NCBI GenBank assembly: GCA_963827905.1
Contig: CAWHCB010000007.1
Coordinates: forward strand, 186,001 to 250,000
Reading direction: 5' to 3'
Length of the DNA stretch: 64,000 bases
DNA from: JACXTP01 sp963827905
GTDB lineage: Archaea > Thermoplasmatota > Thermoplasmata > Methanomassiliicoccales > UBA472
Position 1 is the stretch's first letter, and each line of letters begins with the position of its first letter. Positions 19,269 through 28,348 of the stretch are shown one piece after another. The translations under genes and the position numbers were made by a program. The notes beneath the pieces are model-generated. The model made no database searches. It was given only the letters and a program-made list of their open reading frames with translations, and was not told the origin of the DNA.

Positions 19269-19949
19269 TCAGTCATAGAGCATCAAAGAATTGGGATTGG
19301 TCTTATAGAGATGGAAGAGATGGACGGCGAAACCGGTTAGCTGGTCCATGTACTGTCGCGACCGTCCCTCGGGTTGGCAAGATAGACCTCGGCCTGGACG
19401 CGTGTTGGGACCGCTCATCATCCTTTATTACGACTATCGGTTGGAGTTTTCCCTGCCCTTTTCCCTCGAAGAGCATGATGCTGACATCACGCAGGTCGGC
19501 CCTCAGCGATGTTGGACCTCGCGGAGCAACCCTTAGACTGGCACCACTTACGAATCGAAGGTCGTCCCCATCATTATACTGGACACTCCGGAGTCGGCCC
19601 TGTGAAATGACAGGAACGATCGTTGACGTCAATGCAATCAAAACCTATGGTGTTGAGCTGCGCCCTTCGTCCGTCCTTGACCGGTATTGGAACATCCCAC
19701 TCTCTGTGGAGTAGGTCCGAGTGCCCATGGTACGATATGCAAAGAGGAGAATGACGGCACATACCATCGGCAGGAAAAAAATTGGAGAGGGAGACCGCCG
19801 TCCGAGGACGAGGATACGAGGAAGAATATCAGCGAGAACAAACCAACGACGATCGTGGCTGTGTAGAGGAGCGGACGATTGAGCCCGATCCCCTTACGGG
19901 GACGAAGGTAGCGATGGTACGTCCATCCTCGTAGGAGGTCAATGACCAT
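19269..19949 (-). pseudogene. Disrupted gene for a small two-TM membrane protein
   Basis: The frame from ATG 19949 (MVIDLLRGWTYHRYLRPRKG) encodes a membrane helix (LYTATIVVGLFSLIFFLV). At the A7 run 19775-19781 the frame changes, then reads MVCAVILLFAYRTMGTRTYS, a second helix. Further coding-like sequence continues (RLRSVQYNDGDDLRFVSG, then AEVYLANPRDG, then RQYMDQLTGFAVHLFHLYKT) through at least three more frame changes to a TGA at 19269. An in-frame TAG lies at 19645-19647. It starts 36 nt after the preceding gene, so they may be an operon. Family unknown; whether this is one gene or two is unclear. Confidence 0.4.
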
Positions 19950-19985
19950 GATGGGTTGAGTGTGCCTGTCATCGATAAGTGGGCC

Positions 19986-20670
19986 TTAGTCATGGATGAC
20001 AGGTCCTGTTCTTGCCACGTCGATCTGCTTCATCGCCCGTTCGGTGACCGATTCGACACACTCCCCTTCGACCCTCTTATCGCAGATGTGTAGATGTCGT
20101 TCGATGATTCTCTCTAAATATCGGGCAGAGTCCTGGAAGTGCGATGCTGCGGACGAGTTTGACCTTTTTTCCGTCCCGCAGCTTCATCATCAAGGTGCGA
20201 AGTTCTCGATTTTCCTTTGAAGTTGCTCGTTGCCTGATCCCGGACGTATATCTGCTCCACATCACAGTGCTGAATTCTCTGGTTCCAAACCAGGGCAATG
20301 GCTGATGACTGCTCTTGTCATTTTGCCACTCTCTATGTCGATGACGGTCTTGTTGAATCAGATTAGCCAGACCCCAGATAGAGGAAAATGGACCGAACGC
20401 AATGAAGCGGGATCAGGAATAGCAACCCACCAGTCCAACTCACCGGACGATATGGCAGCTTCGAGCAAAAAAGATAAGGCAAAAACGAATGGGATCGTCC
20501 AGATCAAAAAGAAAACGAAGAGGAAGATATTGGAACTTCGAAACCATCGATATGATATCTTAAGCCCGTATGGGGTGCGGACTAGCTCGTAACTACGCGA
20601 GTCGTTCGTACCCGTTAGTCCATCTCCAACGGCGCTCCGTTCCTCCAACCGAACTCCCCGTTACATACAT
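19986..20670 (-). pseudogene. Disrupted gene: membrane protein with PH-like C-terminal domain
   Basis: Joining frames gives about 220 aa: SYELVRTPYGLKISYRWF, a hydrophobic segment (IFLFVFFLIWTIPFVFALSF), a gap, then PLPWFGTREFSTVMWSRYTS, MMKLRDGKKVKLVRSIAL and a tail IIERHLHICDKRVEGECVES. The order (rwF-type N-terminus, TM, LPW motif, dG-x-kVkLv) resembles bacterial zinc-ribbon/PH-like membrane proteins of unknown function. Frame changes lie near 20610, 20340 and 20100. The likely start is ATG 20670, with an AT-rich box about 20 bp before it. Confidence 0.45.
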
Positions 20671-20836
20671 GTTATTATGTTTAATAAAAATTGGCGTGTC
20701 TTTTTTTGCATTCGTCCAACTAAGGTAGTCCCCTGACCTATTGATAATGTTAGTTTTTGTATCCATTTTTTTTACTCGTAAAAACCAGTTAGGAGTCCTC
20801 TCGTATAAGGGGGAAAAGGAGGCCCTTAAATATGGG

Positions 20837-20845
20837 TATATAAAT
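20837..20845 (+). promoter_or_regulatory. TATA box for tbp
   Basis: TATATAAAT preceded by a purine-rich stretch (about 20811-20820, gggggaaaag) that could act as a BRE-type element. Its centre is 26 bp before the ATT codon at 20867, which would be the first nucleotide of a leaderless message. Confidence 0.55.
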
Positions 20846-20866
20846 TAGCCTTTAGAAGGTGTTCCT

Positions 20867-21415
20867 ATTTCCAAATTCAAGATAGAGAACGTGGTGGCCT
20901 CCACCTCCTTGGGGATCGAGCTTGACCTGCCAGCATTGGCCATATCGTTGGATGGTTCCGAGTACGAGCCGGAGCAGTTCCCTGGGCTCATCTACCGCAT
21001 GAAGGAACCGAAGACCGCCACTCTGCTTTTCCGCAGCGGCAAGGTCGTCTGCACTGGCGCCAAGAGCCTGGACCAGGTGAAGATGGCCATCGAGAACGTG
21101 GTCAAGCAGATCGAGAAGGCCGGCATCCGCATCAAGACCGAGCCTAAGATCGAGGTGCAGAACATCGTCGCCTCCTCCGACCTGGGACAGAAGATCAACC
21201 TGAACGCCATCGCCATCACGCTCGGTCTGGAGCGGGTGGAGTACGAGCCGGAGCAGTTCCCTGGGCTCGTTTATCGATTGGATGTTCCGAAGGTTGTGCT
21301 CTTGCTGTTCGGCTCGGGCAAGCTTGTCTGCACTGGCGCCAGGAAGCCCCATGACGTCGAGGAAGCGGTCGACAAGATCACCGCTGAGCTGCAAGCAGCT
21401 GGACAACTCCGTTAA
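20867..21415 (+). CDS. tbp: TATA-binding protein (TBP)
   Basis: About 182 aa with the two-fold TBP repeat: each half carries EYEPEQFPGL and a GKxVCTGA segment (SGKVVCTGAKS, SGKLVCTGARK). It binds promoter TATA boxes and recruits TFB and RNA polymerase. The conserved N-terminal strand SKFKIENVVASTSLGIELDL is coded from 20870; the preceding codon is ATT at 20867, and no in-frame ATG or GTG exists upstream. The only canonical in-frame start, GTG 20891, would remove the first strand. Either ATT is used or a base is miscalled. Confidence 0.92.
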   Translation: MSKFKIENVVASTSLGIELDLPALAISLDGSEYEPEQFPGLIYRMKEPKTATLLFRSGKVVCTGAKSLDQVKMAIENVVKQIEKAGIRIKTEPKIEVQNIVASSDLGQKINLNAIAITLGLERVEYEPEQFPGLVYRLDVPKVVLLLFGSGKLVCTGARKPHDVEEAVDKITAELQAAGQLR

Positions 21416-21437
21416 GTGCAAGAAACAACTTCGGTCT

Positions 21438-21461
21438 CGGCTCACCGGCTGAGCCGTTTTT
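21438..21461 (+). terminator. Hairpin plus T-run after tbp
   Basis: Stem CGGCTCA (21438-21444) pairs with TGAGCCG (21450-21456) around a CCGGC loop and is followed by TTTTT and a second T-rich stretch (to about 21470). Located 22 nt after the tbp stop. Confidence 0.6.
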
Positions 21462-21532
21462 CATTTTTTCCCCTTTTGACAAGGTTTTATATTTTCATAT
21501 GCTGAAATGCTCTTGGATGGGAGGAGGAAGTT

Positions 21533-22084
21533 ATGGGCCGGGGAATGATGATCATTATAGTGGTAATCATGGCGGCTGCTTTGATAGGGGTTTTCTACTT
21601 CCTATTCTGGCAATCCGATGATGGTGGTGAGGATGATGCTGACTCCTACTATGTTTCCGGTGACTATGTGGAATGGTCCTGGTCGATAACGGAAAAAAAT
21701 TCTACGACCTTAGGGGATGTATATTCCTACCAGAGAAACACCGTAGTGCATATCGATGAGGATTGGATAACCATCAATAGGACATATTATGATTCGGCAA
21801 AGGTCTATTCGACCAGTACCGATCTATCAGTTCCAGTGAACGACACGTCGTTCGGTATGACCCTTGGGGCATTGACGGCGCACGGAACTGATATGCTATC
21901 GACGAAATGGGGGAACATAACCGCCGACCATTATACCTGGACCACCCAGTCTGGGTCGGACGAGATAGTCAATGATGTTTGGATGGTGGATCACATCCTT
22001 ATCAAGATGGTTACACCTGATTCTAGCATCAACATCGTTGTTGAATTGACAGATAGCAATTTCGACCTGATCGAAAACCTATAA
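21533..22084 (+). CDS. N-terminally anchored extracellular protein, unknown
   Basis: 183 aa. The N-terminus (MMIIIVVIMAAALIGVFYFL) is a single membrane helix or uncleaved signal, followed by an acidic linker (SDDGGEDDADS) and a beta-rich, Ser/Thr/Asn-rich domain with several potential N-glycosylation sites (NST, NRT, NDT, NIT). This suggests an exported domain tethered to the membrane. GGAGGAGG at about 21520-21527 sits before ATG 21533. No family recognised. Confidence 0.65.
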   Translation: MGRGMMIIIVVIMAAALIGVFYFLFWQSDDGGEDDADSYYVSGDYVEWSWSITEKNSTTLGDVYSYQRNTVVHIDEDWITINRTYYDSAKVYSTSTDLSVPVNDTSFGMTLGALTAHGTDMLSTKWGNITADHYTWTTQSGSDEIVNDVWMVDHILIKMVTPDSSINIVVELTDSNFDLIENL

Positions 22085-22176
22085 ACCTTTTTCAATTCTT
22101 CTTTTAATTCAATTAAATATATTAGATTAGATATTAAGCAACAAAATAATTGAAGGAATTTCTCCGCGGGTAAGAA

Positions 22177-22454
22177 TCATTCGGAATTCTTGCTTTTCAG
22201 CCTCAGGAGCTTCCAATGTGACGAACCGGCTCTCCTCACCTTTTCGCTCCAATCTGACAAGGTACCTTTCGGATGAACGGGAACTCCCCGCGACCATCGT
22301 CCCTTCATATTCATCTTTGATCTAATATGTTGGATCGCCTCGCTCATGCGCTGATCCCTGACACCCGAATCGGTGAGAACATTGAGGATTTCAAGCAGGT
22401 CTGTGTCATACATGTGGGGGTACGGGGTCGATCGGAAGTCCTTTATTTTTTCAT
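22177..22454 (-). CDS. Short protein resembling the C-terminal end of a repeat/prenyltransferase-type family
   Basis: From ATG 22454, which is preceded by GGAGGA, the frame is MKK... and breaks immediately in an A-run; adding one A gives MKKIKDFRSTPYPHMYDTD and continues as LLEILNVLTDSGVRDQRMSE to 22177. The segment YDTDLLEILNVLTDSGVRD...IQHIRSKMNMKGRW resembles the last alpha-helical repeat of larger proteins that end this way, so it may be a truncated remnant. Total about 92 aa. Function unknown. Confidence 0.4.
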
Positions 22455-22508
22455 TCCTCCGAAAAAATTATGCCTTCTCAGCCCAAAGAGCACCTAGGAG
22501 TTGAACAA

Positions 22509-22793
22509 ATGGCGAAATACATGGTATTATCGAGGCTAACGGCCGAAGGAAGAGAGACCCTGAAGATAAAGCCGGAACGTCTGAGGGAAGTGAACAAGGA
22601 GATCGAGAGGATGGGGGCTAAGGTGGTCGAGCAATACGCCCTGCTTGGAAAATACGATTTCCTCAACATTCTGGAGGCCCCAGATAACGAGACGGTTCTG
22701 AAGGTCATGGTGGAGCTGGGAGCGAGAGGCACCTTGGAGACCGTGACCATGCCTGCGATGCCGGTCGAGGAGTTCCTGAGAGCACTGAAGTAG
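22509..22793 (+). CDS. GYD-domain protein
   Basis: 94 aa from ATG 22509 (MAKYMVLSRLTAEGRETLKI), with the family's hallmark GKYDFLNILEAPDNETVLKV. GYD-domain proteins are small ferredoxin-like-fold, probably oligomeric proteins of unknown function. TAGGAG at about 22495-22500 precedes this ATG; an upstream in-frame ATG at 22470 has no ribosome binding site. Confidence 0.8.
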   Translation: MAKYMVLSRLTAEGRETLKIKPERLREVNKEIERMGAKVVEQYALLGKYDFLNILEAPDNETVLKVMVELGARGTLETVTMPAMPVEEFLRALK

Positions 22794-22962
22794 GCAGTGA
22801 ACTGAATCGGTCAGGGGGACGGGAAGTCCTCCAAATCACTAAAAATCTAACTCCGCTGGAATGGATATGAGGTCTGTGCCGTGCATTCTAGCCATACAAA
22901 CCCCCAGGGGTGGCAGCATTCCTTTTTTCGACCACTATTTCGATGCGTTCGACCCCTAACAT

Positions 22963-23397
22963 TCATTTTTTCTGTGCTTCGCACCGTACCTTGAAGGCTG
23001 AGTTCATCATGTCCAAGCCTTTCTGCCCATCCTTGATGGTGCTGCCAGCGAAGTATGACATGAATCCTTTGAATGCAATGCTCTGGAACATCTTGGTCTT
23101 GTTCTCACCCAACGACTCCAATTTGAACAGGTGGTCGTCCGTCAGCATCCCTTTTTTGATCGTCCCGTTGAACATCAGTTCCTGCTTATCCACGATCTTC
23201 ACAAGTTTGGATTTGAAATGGGAATCCTTCCTGCCTGGGATCTTGACCACAACGTCAAAGATGCTGCCCTCCTTAAGGTCTCCCGACATCTGGGTGATGA
23301 ACGGGTTCCACTTGGAGTAGGCCTTAAAATCGATCAGCACCTTCCAAACCCTCTCGATTGGAGCGTCGATCTCGACGCTGCCTTTTATCTCCTTCAT
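22963..23397 (-). CDS. SRPBCC (START-like) domain protein
   Basis: 144 aa beginning MKEIKGSVEIDAPIERVWKV, the usual opening of a polyketide-cyclase/SRPBCC helix-grip fold, with WNPFITQMSGDLKEGS and a C-terminal helix (LDMMNSAFKVRCEAQKK). The fold binds hydrophobic ligands; the ligand here is unknown. A TATA-like box at 23421-23430 lies about 28 bp from the ATG, again suggesting leaderless translation. Confidence 0.75.
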   Translation of the reverse strand: MKEIKGSVEIDAPIERVWKVLIDFKAYSKWNPFITQMSGDLKEGSIFDVVVKIPGRKDSHFKSKLVKIVDKQELMFNGTIKKGMLTDDHLFKLESLGENKTKMFQSIAFKGFMSYFAGSTIKDGQKGLDMMNSAFKVRCEAQKK

Positions 23398-23726
23398 GTT
23401 TAACGATACGAAATTTGAGTGTATTTATTGATTAAGTATGGAAGTGTTTTTAGATTGTTTTTTTACGAAGTTTTTCCAAAGGTGAACATGAATCATTTGA
23501 TGGAACGACCGCCATCAATGCGAATCATGTTCTAAAAAGGGTTATTGAGGAAGTCAATCTTTGAATGGAGAGGGTTTGAATGACATTGAACGATGAAACT
23601 GATGATATAGCAATTATGCTGGTGTGCAATTACTTGAAGTGATGGGTAAGGATTTGGAGAACGCCTTGAACATAGTTCTTTTCGTTCCTGAAATGTCTAT
23701 TATACATCATACATGCCATAACTGAT
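23398..23726. other. Intergenic, AT-rich; no convincing gene
   Basis: Contains the promoter of the 22963-23397 gene (23421-23430). A 20-codon frame at 23580-23642 (MTLNDETDDIAIMLVCNYLK) follows a purine-rich stretch but is too short to call. The A+T content is clearly higher than in the flanks. I see no repeats or RNA structure. Confidence 0.4.
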
Positions 23727-23972
23727 ATGATGTCTCGAGGAAATAAACCATCCAAGCGCTACTATGTACCTGAGGGTTTTGTCCCCACCGATGAGATGGA
23801 GGACATCATGGCCTCTCATCCAGGAGCATATCTGGAGGCGAACGCCTATAGTTGCACCGGGGAAGAGGTGGGGTCGGTCGGAGAGGCGCATACGGTCGTG
23901 ATCAGGATCTATGAGGGGGAAATCTTGCTATTCGAGGCTCAGATGGCCGGATTGCCTTGTGATGCTGAATGA
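23727..23972 (+). CDS. Small hypothetical protein (81 aa)
   Basis: Starts MMSRGNKPSKRYYVPEGFVP and continues with an acidic, mixed alpha/beta sequence including IRIYEGEILLFEAQMAGLPC. Codon composition matches neighbouring genes (G/C third positions), which supports coding. Two cysteines (C43, C78) are present but no recognisable motif. No family recognised. Confidence 0.5.
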   Translation: MMSRGNKPSKRYYVPEGFVPTDEMEDIMASHPGAYLEANAYSCTGEEVGSVGEAHTVVIRIYEGEILLFEAQMAGLPCDAE

Positions 23973-24102
23973 TAAGGGCGGCTTCCTCTCGTATGAGGCA
24001 GTAGGGTTCTGTACAGATAGATCGTCCCTTGCCCACCATCAGGGATGTTAGTCATCTCATTCAAGAACAATTAATATCAACACTCGATGCTATGATTTCA
24101 TC

Positions 24103-24561
24103 ATGTCAAGGATCAGCATCTCTTATCTCACCAAGTACGGCAACAACAAGACCGCGATGGAACAGCTCAGTACGCTCCTGAAGGCCAAAGGGCATGAGGT
24201 ACTTCTTTTCGATGTGGAGGAAACTGGACCAGAGCAGGTGCCTTTGTCCGACCTCTATGTATTTTCCTCGTCCACGCATATTGGAGGGCTGCCTGGAAAG
24301 ATGAACAAGTTCATGAAGAAGTTCCCGCACAAGAGCGGCAGATATGCCCTCTCCGTCACCCACATGATCGAGAAGGGAGGGCCAGAGAAGAACTCGGGCA
24401 AGGTCTTGAACGCCATGGAAGAGGATCTAAAGGAGGTGGGGATGACCAAGGCGGTCGACTCCCTCAGCCTCACCGTCAACGGAATGAAGGGTCCTCTGGA
24501 GGATGGATGGCAAAAAAAGGTGGAGACCTTCGCTGTGACGATGTTGAGATTGCTGGGATGA
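24103..24561 (+). CDS. Flavodoxin-like protein
   Basis: 152 aa with an FMN phosphate-loop region SYLTKYGNNKTAMEQLSTLL and the second loop FSSSTHIGGLPGKMNKFMKK. The C-terminal segment NGMKGPLEDGWQKKVE is shared with the disrupted flavodoxin at 31325-31820, so the two are paralogues. It probably carries FMN in low-potential electron transfer. It is convergent with a nitroreductase gene 10 nt away. Confidence 0.75.
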   Translation: MSRISISYLTKYGNNKTAMEQLSTLLKAKGHEVLLFDVEETGPEQVPLSDLYVFSSSTHIGGLPGKMNKFMKKFPHKSGRYALSVTHMIEKGGPEKNSGKVLNAMEEDLKEVGMTKAVDSLSLTVNGMKGPLEDGWQKKVETFAVTMLRLLG

Positions 24562-24570
24562 GGGGTTTCC

Positions 24571-25311
24571 TTACCTTATAGTTAGGATGCACCCGTTCTC
24601 GTAACCCTTCGGGGGTGCTGAACCAGCCTTCCCGCCGACCGTGAACTCGACGTTCTTTCCATCGTGCATGGCGGCCAACCATATGTGGCAGAGCGCGATC
24701 CCCAGGCTGATGTGGTTCATCTTGTTGAGCAGGAGCGATCTGGCACTGAACGCCTCGATCGTGCCATCGTTCCGAGAGAAGTACCAGGGTTGGTTGTTCA
24801 TCGCCGAAGGCGCCAGACGAGCCGCCTCCAGATATAGGTCCGACCCCTGCAATGATGTGATCTTGGTCATCGGCTCCCGCTTGAATTCGGACAAGCCTAC
24901 CCTCTGATGCCCCCCGGCCGGCCTGCCGAACGCCAATGCTATGATGAACTCGAGACCAGGCGGACCAACGACATCCTTTACAGGCTTGGGGCCTCCCTGC
25001 CAACAACTGCCGATGCCGGCGGAGGAGAGGTGGAGGTCGACCTGTTGGAGCATGAACCCGGCGTTGGTCAGATGGCCCTCCTTGACCTCGGAGAAGAACG
25101 CCAGGAAATGAGGCGCGTCGACCTTGAACATCCCCTTGACCTTGTTGCTGTCGACTACCCTCATCTCGGTCTGGATACCGGGGACCATCGGTCTGATCGC
25201 CTTCAGGAACGCATCCATTTCCGATAGGGTCGCCGCGTCCAGTTCTGTCTTCTCATAGTTCCTAACCGATTTCCTCTTGAAAATGGTCTGATAAAGCGCT
25301 TCCTCGTCCAT
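24571..25311 (-). CDS. Nitroreductase-family protein
   Basis: About 246 aa from ATG 25311 (MDEEALYQTIFKRKSVRNYE). The N-terminal RKSVRNYE is the FMN-phosphate-binding motif of nitroreductases; GIGSCWQGGPKP and RLAPSAMNNQPWYFSRND are the other recognisable blocks. The arrangement (two lobes, with the APSAMNNQPW block in the second half) resembles the Tm-1586-type nitroreductases. It would use FMN and a nicotinamide or F420 donor. The ATG at 25338 is a possible but less likely start. Confidence 0.8.
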   Translation of the reverse strand: MDEEALYQTIFKRKSVRNYEKTELDAATLSEMDAFLKAIRPMVPGIQTEMRVVDSNKVKGMFKVDAPHFLAFFSEVKEGHLTNAGFMLQQVDLHLSSAGIGSCWQGGPKPVKDVVGPPGLEFIIALAFGRPAGGHQRVGLSEFKREPMTKITSLQGSDLYLEAARLAPSAMNNQPWYFSRNDGTIEAFSARSLLLNKMNHISLGIALCHIWLAAMHDGKNVEFTVGGKAGSAPPKGYENGCILTIR

Positions 25312-25555
25312 GGTCCGATCGCCGATGGATGATAACACTTGCTATAAAAAATCTGCCAGATATCTAGAGTGCCACCTCGACCAATGCCGTCCACTCAGGG
25401 GAGAGCATTATACCCGATCGGTCCCCGTCCTTCCTGTCTGAATGATTCAATAGCGTTGCCATTCGCACAATTTTTATCGCTATCGATACTGGCCAACCGT
25501 CTAGCAATATATATAACGCCCATTGGATATTTTTTAAGGTCAGCTAGGACCGACT

Positions 25556-27031
25556 ATGGGCAACGGCAAGAACGGCAATGGGAACGGCAAGAGCAGGAAG
25601 GAAGCGTTGGAACAGCTCCATTACCAGGTGGGCGGTCTGCAGCGCCAAGCTCGTGCGTCCAACATCCCTGTGGTCATCGTTTTCGAGGGGTGGGACATCT
25701 GGGGAAGGGCGGAGCACATCAACAACCTGCTCCACTCACTGGACCCTAGGGGCTTCGACCTCCATTATATGGCCGAACCGACCAAGGACGACAAGGCAAG
25801 GCCGTTCCTTTGGAGATACTACTGCCGCATGCCACCGGCCGGACGCGTCAGCATATTCGACCGTTCCTGGTATTTCTGGACCGTGTACGAGAACTTCAAA
25901 CATTTGAACAAGGACCTTCTGGACCGGAGGCTTTGGGCCATCCGGACCATGGAGGAGCAGCATGCTCAGGATGGCACGGTCTTCCTCAAGTTCTTCCTCA
26001 ATCTGGAGAAGAAGGACCTGCGCAAGGTCATCGAGAGGGAGGCGGAGGATTTCTGCAAGAAACGGGTCGATCGTGTGAATGGCGATGAGCTGCTGGAGCA
26101 CTTCGACCAAGCCCAGACCATCTGGCAGAGGGTGACGCAGGGATCGGACTTTGGTTTCGCTCCTTGGAACGTGATCAAGGCGGAGGACGAGGTGGAGGTC
26201 AACCTCAAGATATTGGAGGCCATCAGCACCAACCTACAGCCGGTGATCGAAAACCCCACCGTCCGGAGGATAGGAGGGGCGAGCCTGTTGCCTGAACCGA
26301 TCGGGAACGGCACGGTTAGGCTGGAACAGGTGGACCTGGGCCGGACCTGTCCCGTCGATGTCTACAAGGACCAATTGGACCGACTTCAGGAAAGGATACG
26401 CAAGCTCCAATGCAAGCTTTACAATTCCGACCGGGCCCTGGTGCTGGTGATGGAGGGCTGGGACGCCTCTGGAAAGGGGGGCATAATACTCCGTCTCACC
26501 AACCCACTGAACCCAAGGGCGTACCAGGTGGCTCCAGTGGGACCGCCGAACGAGGTGGAGCGCATGCACCATTGGTTATGGCGCTTCTATCGAGATATGC
26601 CGAAGAGAGGGCGGACCATATTGTTCGATCGGTCCTGGTATGGAAGGGTTCTGGTCGAGCGCGTGGAGGGGTTCGCGACGGAACCGGAATGGAAGCGGGC
26701 CTACCATGAGATCAACGACATGGAGAAACATCTGGACGATGAGGGCTCTATCGTCATGAAGTTCTGGTTACACATCGACAAGGACACCCAGATGAAACGT
26801 TTCCAAGAACGTCAGGAGAACCCTCGGAAGCAATGGAAGATAACCGAGGAGGACTGGCGCAACCGGGAGAAGTGGGACCAGTACGTGCAGGCCGTGAACG
26901 ACATGTTGGTCCGCACCAGCACCAAGGCCGCCCCCTGGTTTGTCGTCCCCTCCAACGATAAGTGCTATGCTAGGGTGAAGGTCCTGGCCAGCATCGTCGA
27001 TCGGTTGGAGAAGGAATTGGGAAAGGTTTAG
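25556..27031 (+). CDS. Two-domain polyphosphate kinase 2 (class II, polyphosphate:AMP phosphotransferase-like)
   Basis: 491 aa with two PPK2 domains. The N-terminal copy (about residues 20-235) has a degenerate P-loop, EGWDIWGRAEH. The C-terminal copy (about 275-485) has an intact EGWDASGKGG near residue 298 and the lid/Walker B block RTILFDRSWYGRVLVERVEG. In class II PPK2 the N-terminal domain is known to be inactive and the C-terminal domain phosphorylates AMP using polyphosphate, so an AMP-to-ADP role is expected. A TATA-like caatatatataac lies about 45 bp upstream. The first 15 residues are Gly/Asn/Lys-rich. Confidence 0.88.
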   Translation: MGNGKNGNGNGKSRKEALEQLHYQVGGLQRQARASNIPVVIVFEGWDIWGRAEHINNLLHSLDPRGFDLHYMAEPTKDDKARPFLWRYYCRMPPAGRVSIFDRSWYFWTVYENFKHLNKDLLDRRLWAIRTMEEQHAQDGTVFLKFFLNLEKKDLRKVIEREAEDFCKKRVDRVNGDELLEHFDQAQTIWQRVTQGSDFGFAPWNVIKAEDEVEVNLKILEAISTNLQPVIENPTVRRIGGASLLPEPIGNGTVRLEQVDLGRTCPVDVYKDQLDRLQERIRKLQCKLYNSDRALVLVMEGWDASGKGGIILRLTNPLNPRAYQVAPVGPPNEVERMHHWLWRFYRDMPKRGRTILFDRSWYGRVLVERVEGFATEPEWKRAYHEINDMEKHLDDEGSIVMKFWLHIDKDTQMKRFQERQENPRKQWKITEEDWRNREKWDQYVQAVNDMLVRTSTKAAPWFVVPSNDKCYARVKVLASIVDRLEKELGKV

Positions 27032-27046
27032 GGAGATTTCCTTCGC

Positions 27047-27838
27047 TCAGGAATGGGGCTTCTCCTCGCGGTCGTCCCTTTCGTTTGCTTCGTCAAGGTG
27101 GCTGCCATCGCAGAAAGGTTTCGATTCGGAACGCCCGCAACGGCACAGCGTCATACGGTTACGGACCTCATATTGGAACCCGTCTGAGGATATTATCGGT
27201 ATGCCTCCCCTTACCCACAACGGCCCGGTCGTCCCTACCAGTTCGTCATCGGTGACGGCTATGGACGGCTCGAACTTGGGCTCGATCTGCTTGACCAGTT
27301 TTGTGTCCCATACCACCAAACGACCGGAGGGGCAATTGCCAGCGATCTCGATGGCCATCTTGCGCTTCTGCTGGTCATCGGACTCCTCGGTCAGGTCCCA
27401 TATGCCCTCCCCCCTATGACAGAACCGTGCGTAGGAGCATAGGTCGTTCGCATCGCTCAATGCCAGGTCCGGTCCTTCCGTCGCTTCTGCCCTATCGATG
27501 AACGGTTCCCGACTAGCCCTTTCCTCGGGGTCCCATCGGATCTTGGTGTGGGACCCGTCGCATGCAGGTTTGTTTTTAGAAGCGCCACAACGGCAGAGCG
27601 TGTAGCTCTCCGGGGTGTCGAACAATAGGTCCTCCTCCCACGCATAGGGCTCACCGTCTTTGAGCACGATCCTCTGGACGCTCAATGGAACGTCGCCGGA
27701 CACAAGGAGGGGTCCGCCCTTGCTCACCACTATCTTAGCTTTACCTTTTTTTTCGGCCGTCTTGGCGCCCTTTTTTACGTTCACGAGATTAGGACCTCCC
27801 TTCAGATTTGGTGAAAATGATATCGAGGTCGATGGCAC
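27047..27838 (-). CDS. Tandem CDGSH iron-sulfur protein with central Fer4_19-like domain
   Basis: 263 aa. Two complete CDGSH signatures (CxCx2Sx3PxCDGSH): CRCGASKNKPACDGSH around residues 82-97 and CRCGRSESKPFCDGSH near the C-terminus. Each would hold a 2Fe-2S cluster with three Cys and one His. Between them lies CSYARFCHR...AGNCPSGRL, the cysteine pattern of the divergent 4Fe-4S (DUF1271/Fer4_19) domain. This three-part order occurs in prokaryotic CDGSH proteins. A redox or cluster-transfer role is inferred. The N-terminus before residue 35 is basic and low-complexity. Confidence 0.85.
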   Translation of the reverse strand: MPSTSISFSPNLKGGPNLVNVKKGAKTAEKKGKAKIVVSKGGPLLVSGDVPLSVQRIVLKDGEPYAWEEDLLFDTPESYTLCRCGASKNKPACDGSHTKIRWDPEERASREPFIDRAEATEGPDLALSDANDLCSYARFCHRGEGIWDLTEESDDQQKRKMAIEIAGNCPSGRLVVWDTKLVKQIEPKFEPSIAVTDDELVGTTGPLWVRGGIPIISSDGFQYEVRNRMTLCRCGRSESKPFCDGSHLDEANERDDREEKPHS

Positions 27839-28003
27839 GATTGCTCGGACCTCGGGGGTTTTTGACTGTCATGGCTTTGGACCCGCCCCTAAATAAATGA
27901 ATCGTTTAGCACCAGCAATATTTCGCGTTTGCCAAATGTGTGCGTTGGATGCCAATCTGTAAAAAACATTTATATCGGGCTTAGGGATAAGGAGGCCCAA
28001 CCT

Positions 28004-28077
28004 GGGTCCGTAGCTTAGTCCGGTGGAGCGTCAGGCTCATAACCCGATGGTCGTCGGTTCGAATCCGACCGGGCCCA
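28004..28077 (+). tRNA. tRNA-Met (CAT)
   Basis: Acceptor GGGTCCG pairs with CGGGCCC (one G-T); D arm GCTTAGTCCGGTGGAGC; anticodon loop CT-CAT-AA with CAT at 28038-28040; T arm GTCGGTTCGAATCCGAC. The anticodon stem TCAGG/CCCGA has one A-C mismatch. CCA is not encoded (ACA follows). It lacks the initiator-type acceptor, so it is an elongator Met or an Ile-CAT tRNA. The 3' end is duplicated at 30271-30289. Confidence 0.9.
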
Positions 28078-28078
28078 C
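28060..28078 (+). repeat. Direct repeat, left copy (putative attL within the tRNA 3' end)
   Basis: The 19-bp sequence cgaatccgaccgggcccac covers the 3' half of the T arm and the acceptor end of tRNA-Met. An identical copy is at 30271-30289. Confidence 0.6.
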
Positions 28079-28348
28079 ATTTTTTTAACCATATCTATAT
28101 GCTGGAACCTCGGGATAGATGGGGGCTCTAAGAATAGCCCAACCGTCATGATCTCACTTTTAAATTTCATAGTCTTTATTAGAATGGAGTGATTGTGGTG
28201 AAAATGGTAATGAGCAAGGTCCTCTAGGACGTAAGGCGGGTCAATTATTTGCACAGAAAATTGGATTCGTTGGAAAACGCCCCAGCTTGGCCCATAATAT
28301 TTCCCCCCCCCTTGCTGAGATTATCGAACGAGATCGGTGAAGCCCAAT

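Noticed and set aside
19639..19660. In-frame TAG at 19645-19647 read as pyrrolysine
   Set aside because: The surrounding frame is broken by other indels and no pyrrolysine machinery or amine methyltransferase is visible in the window.
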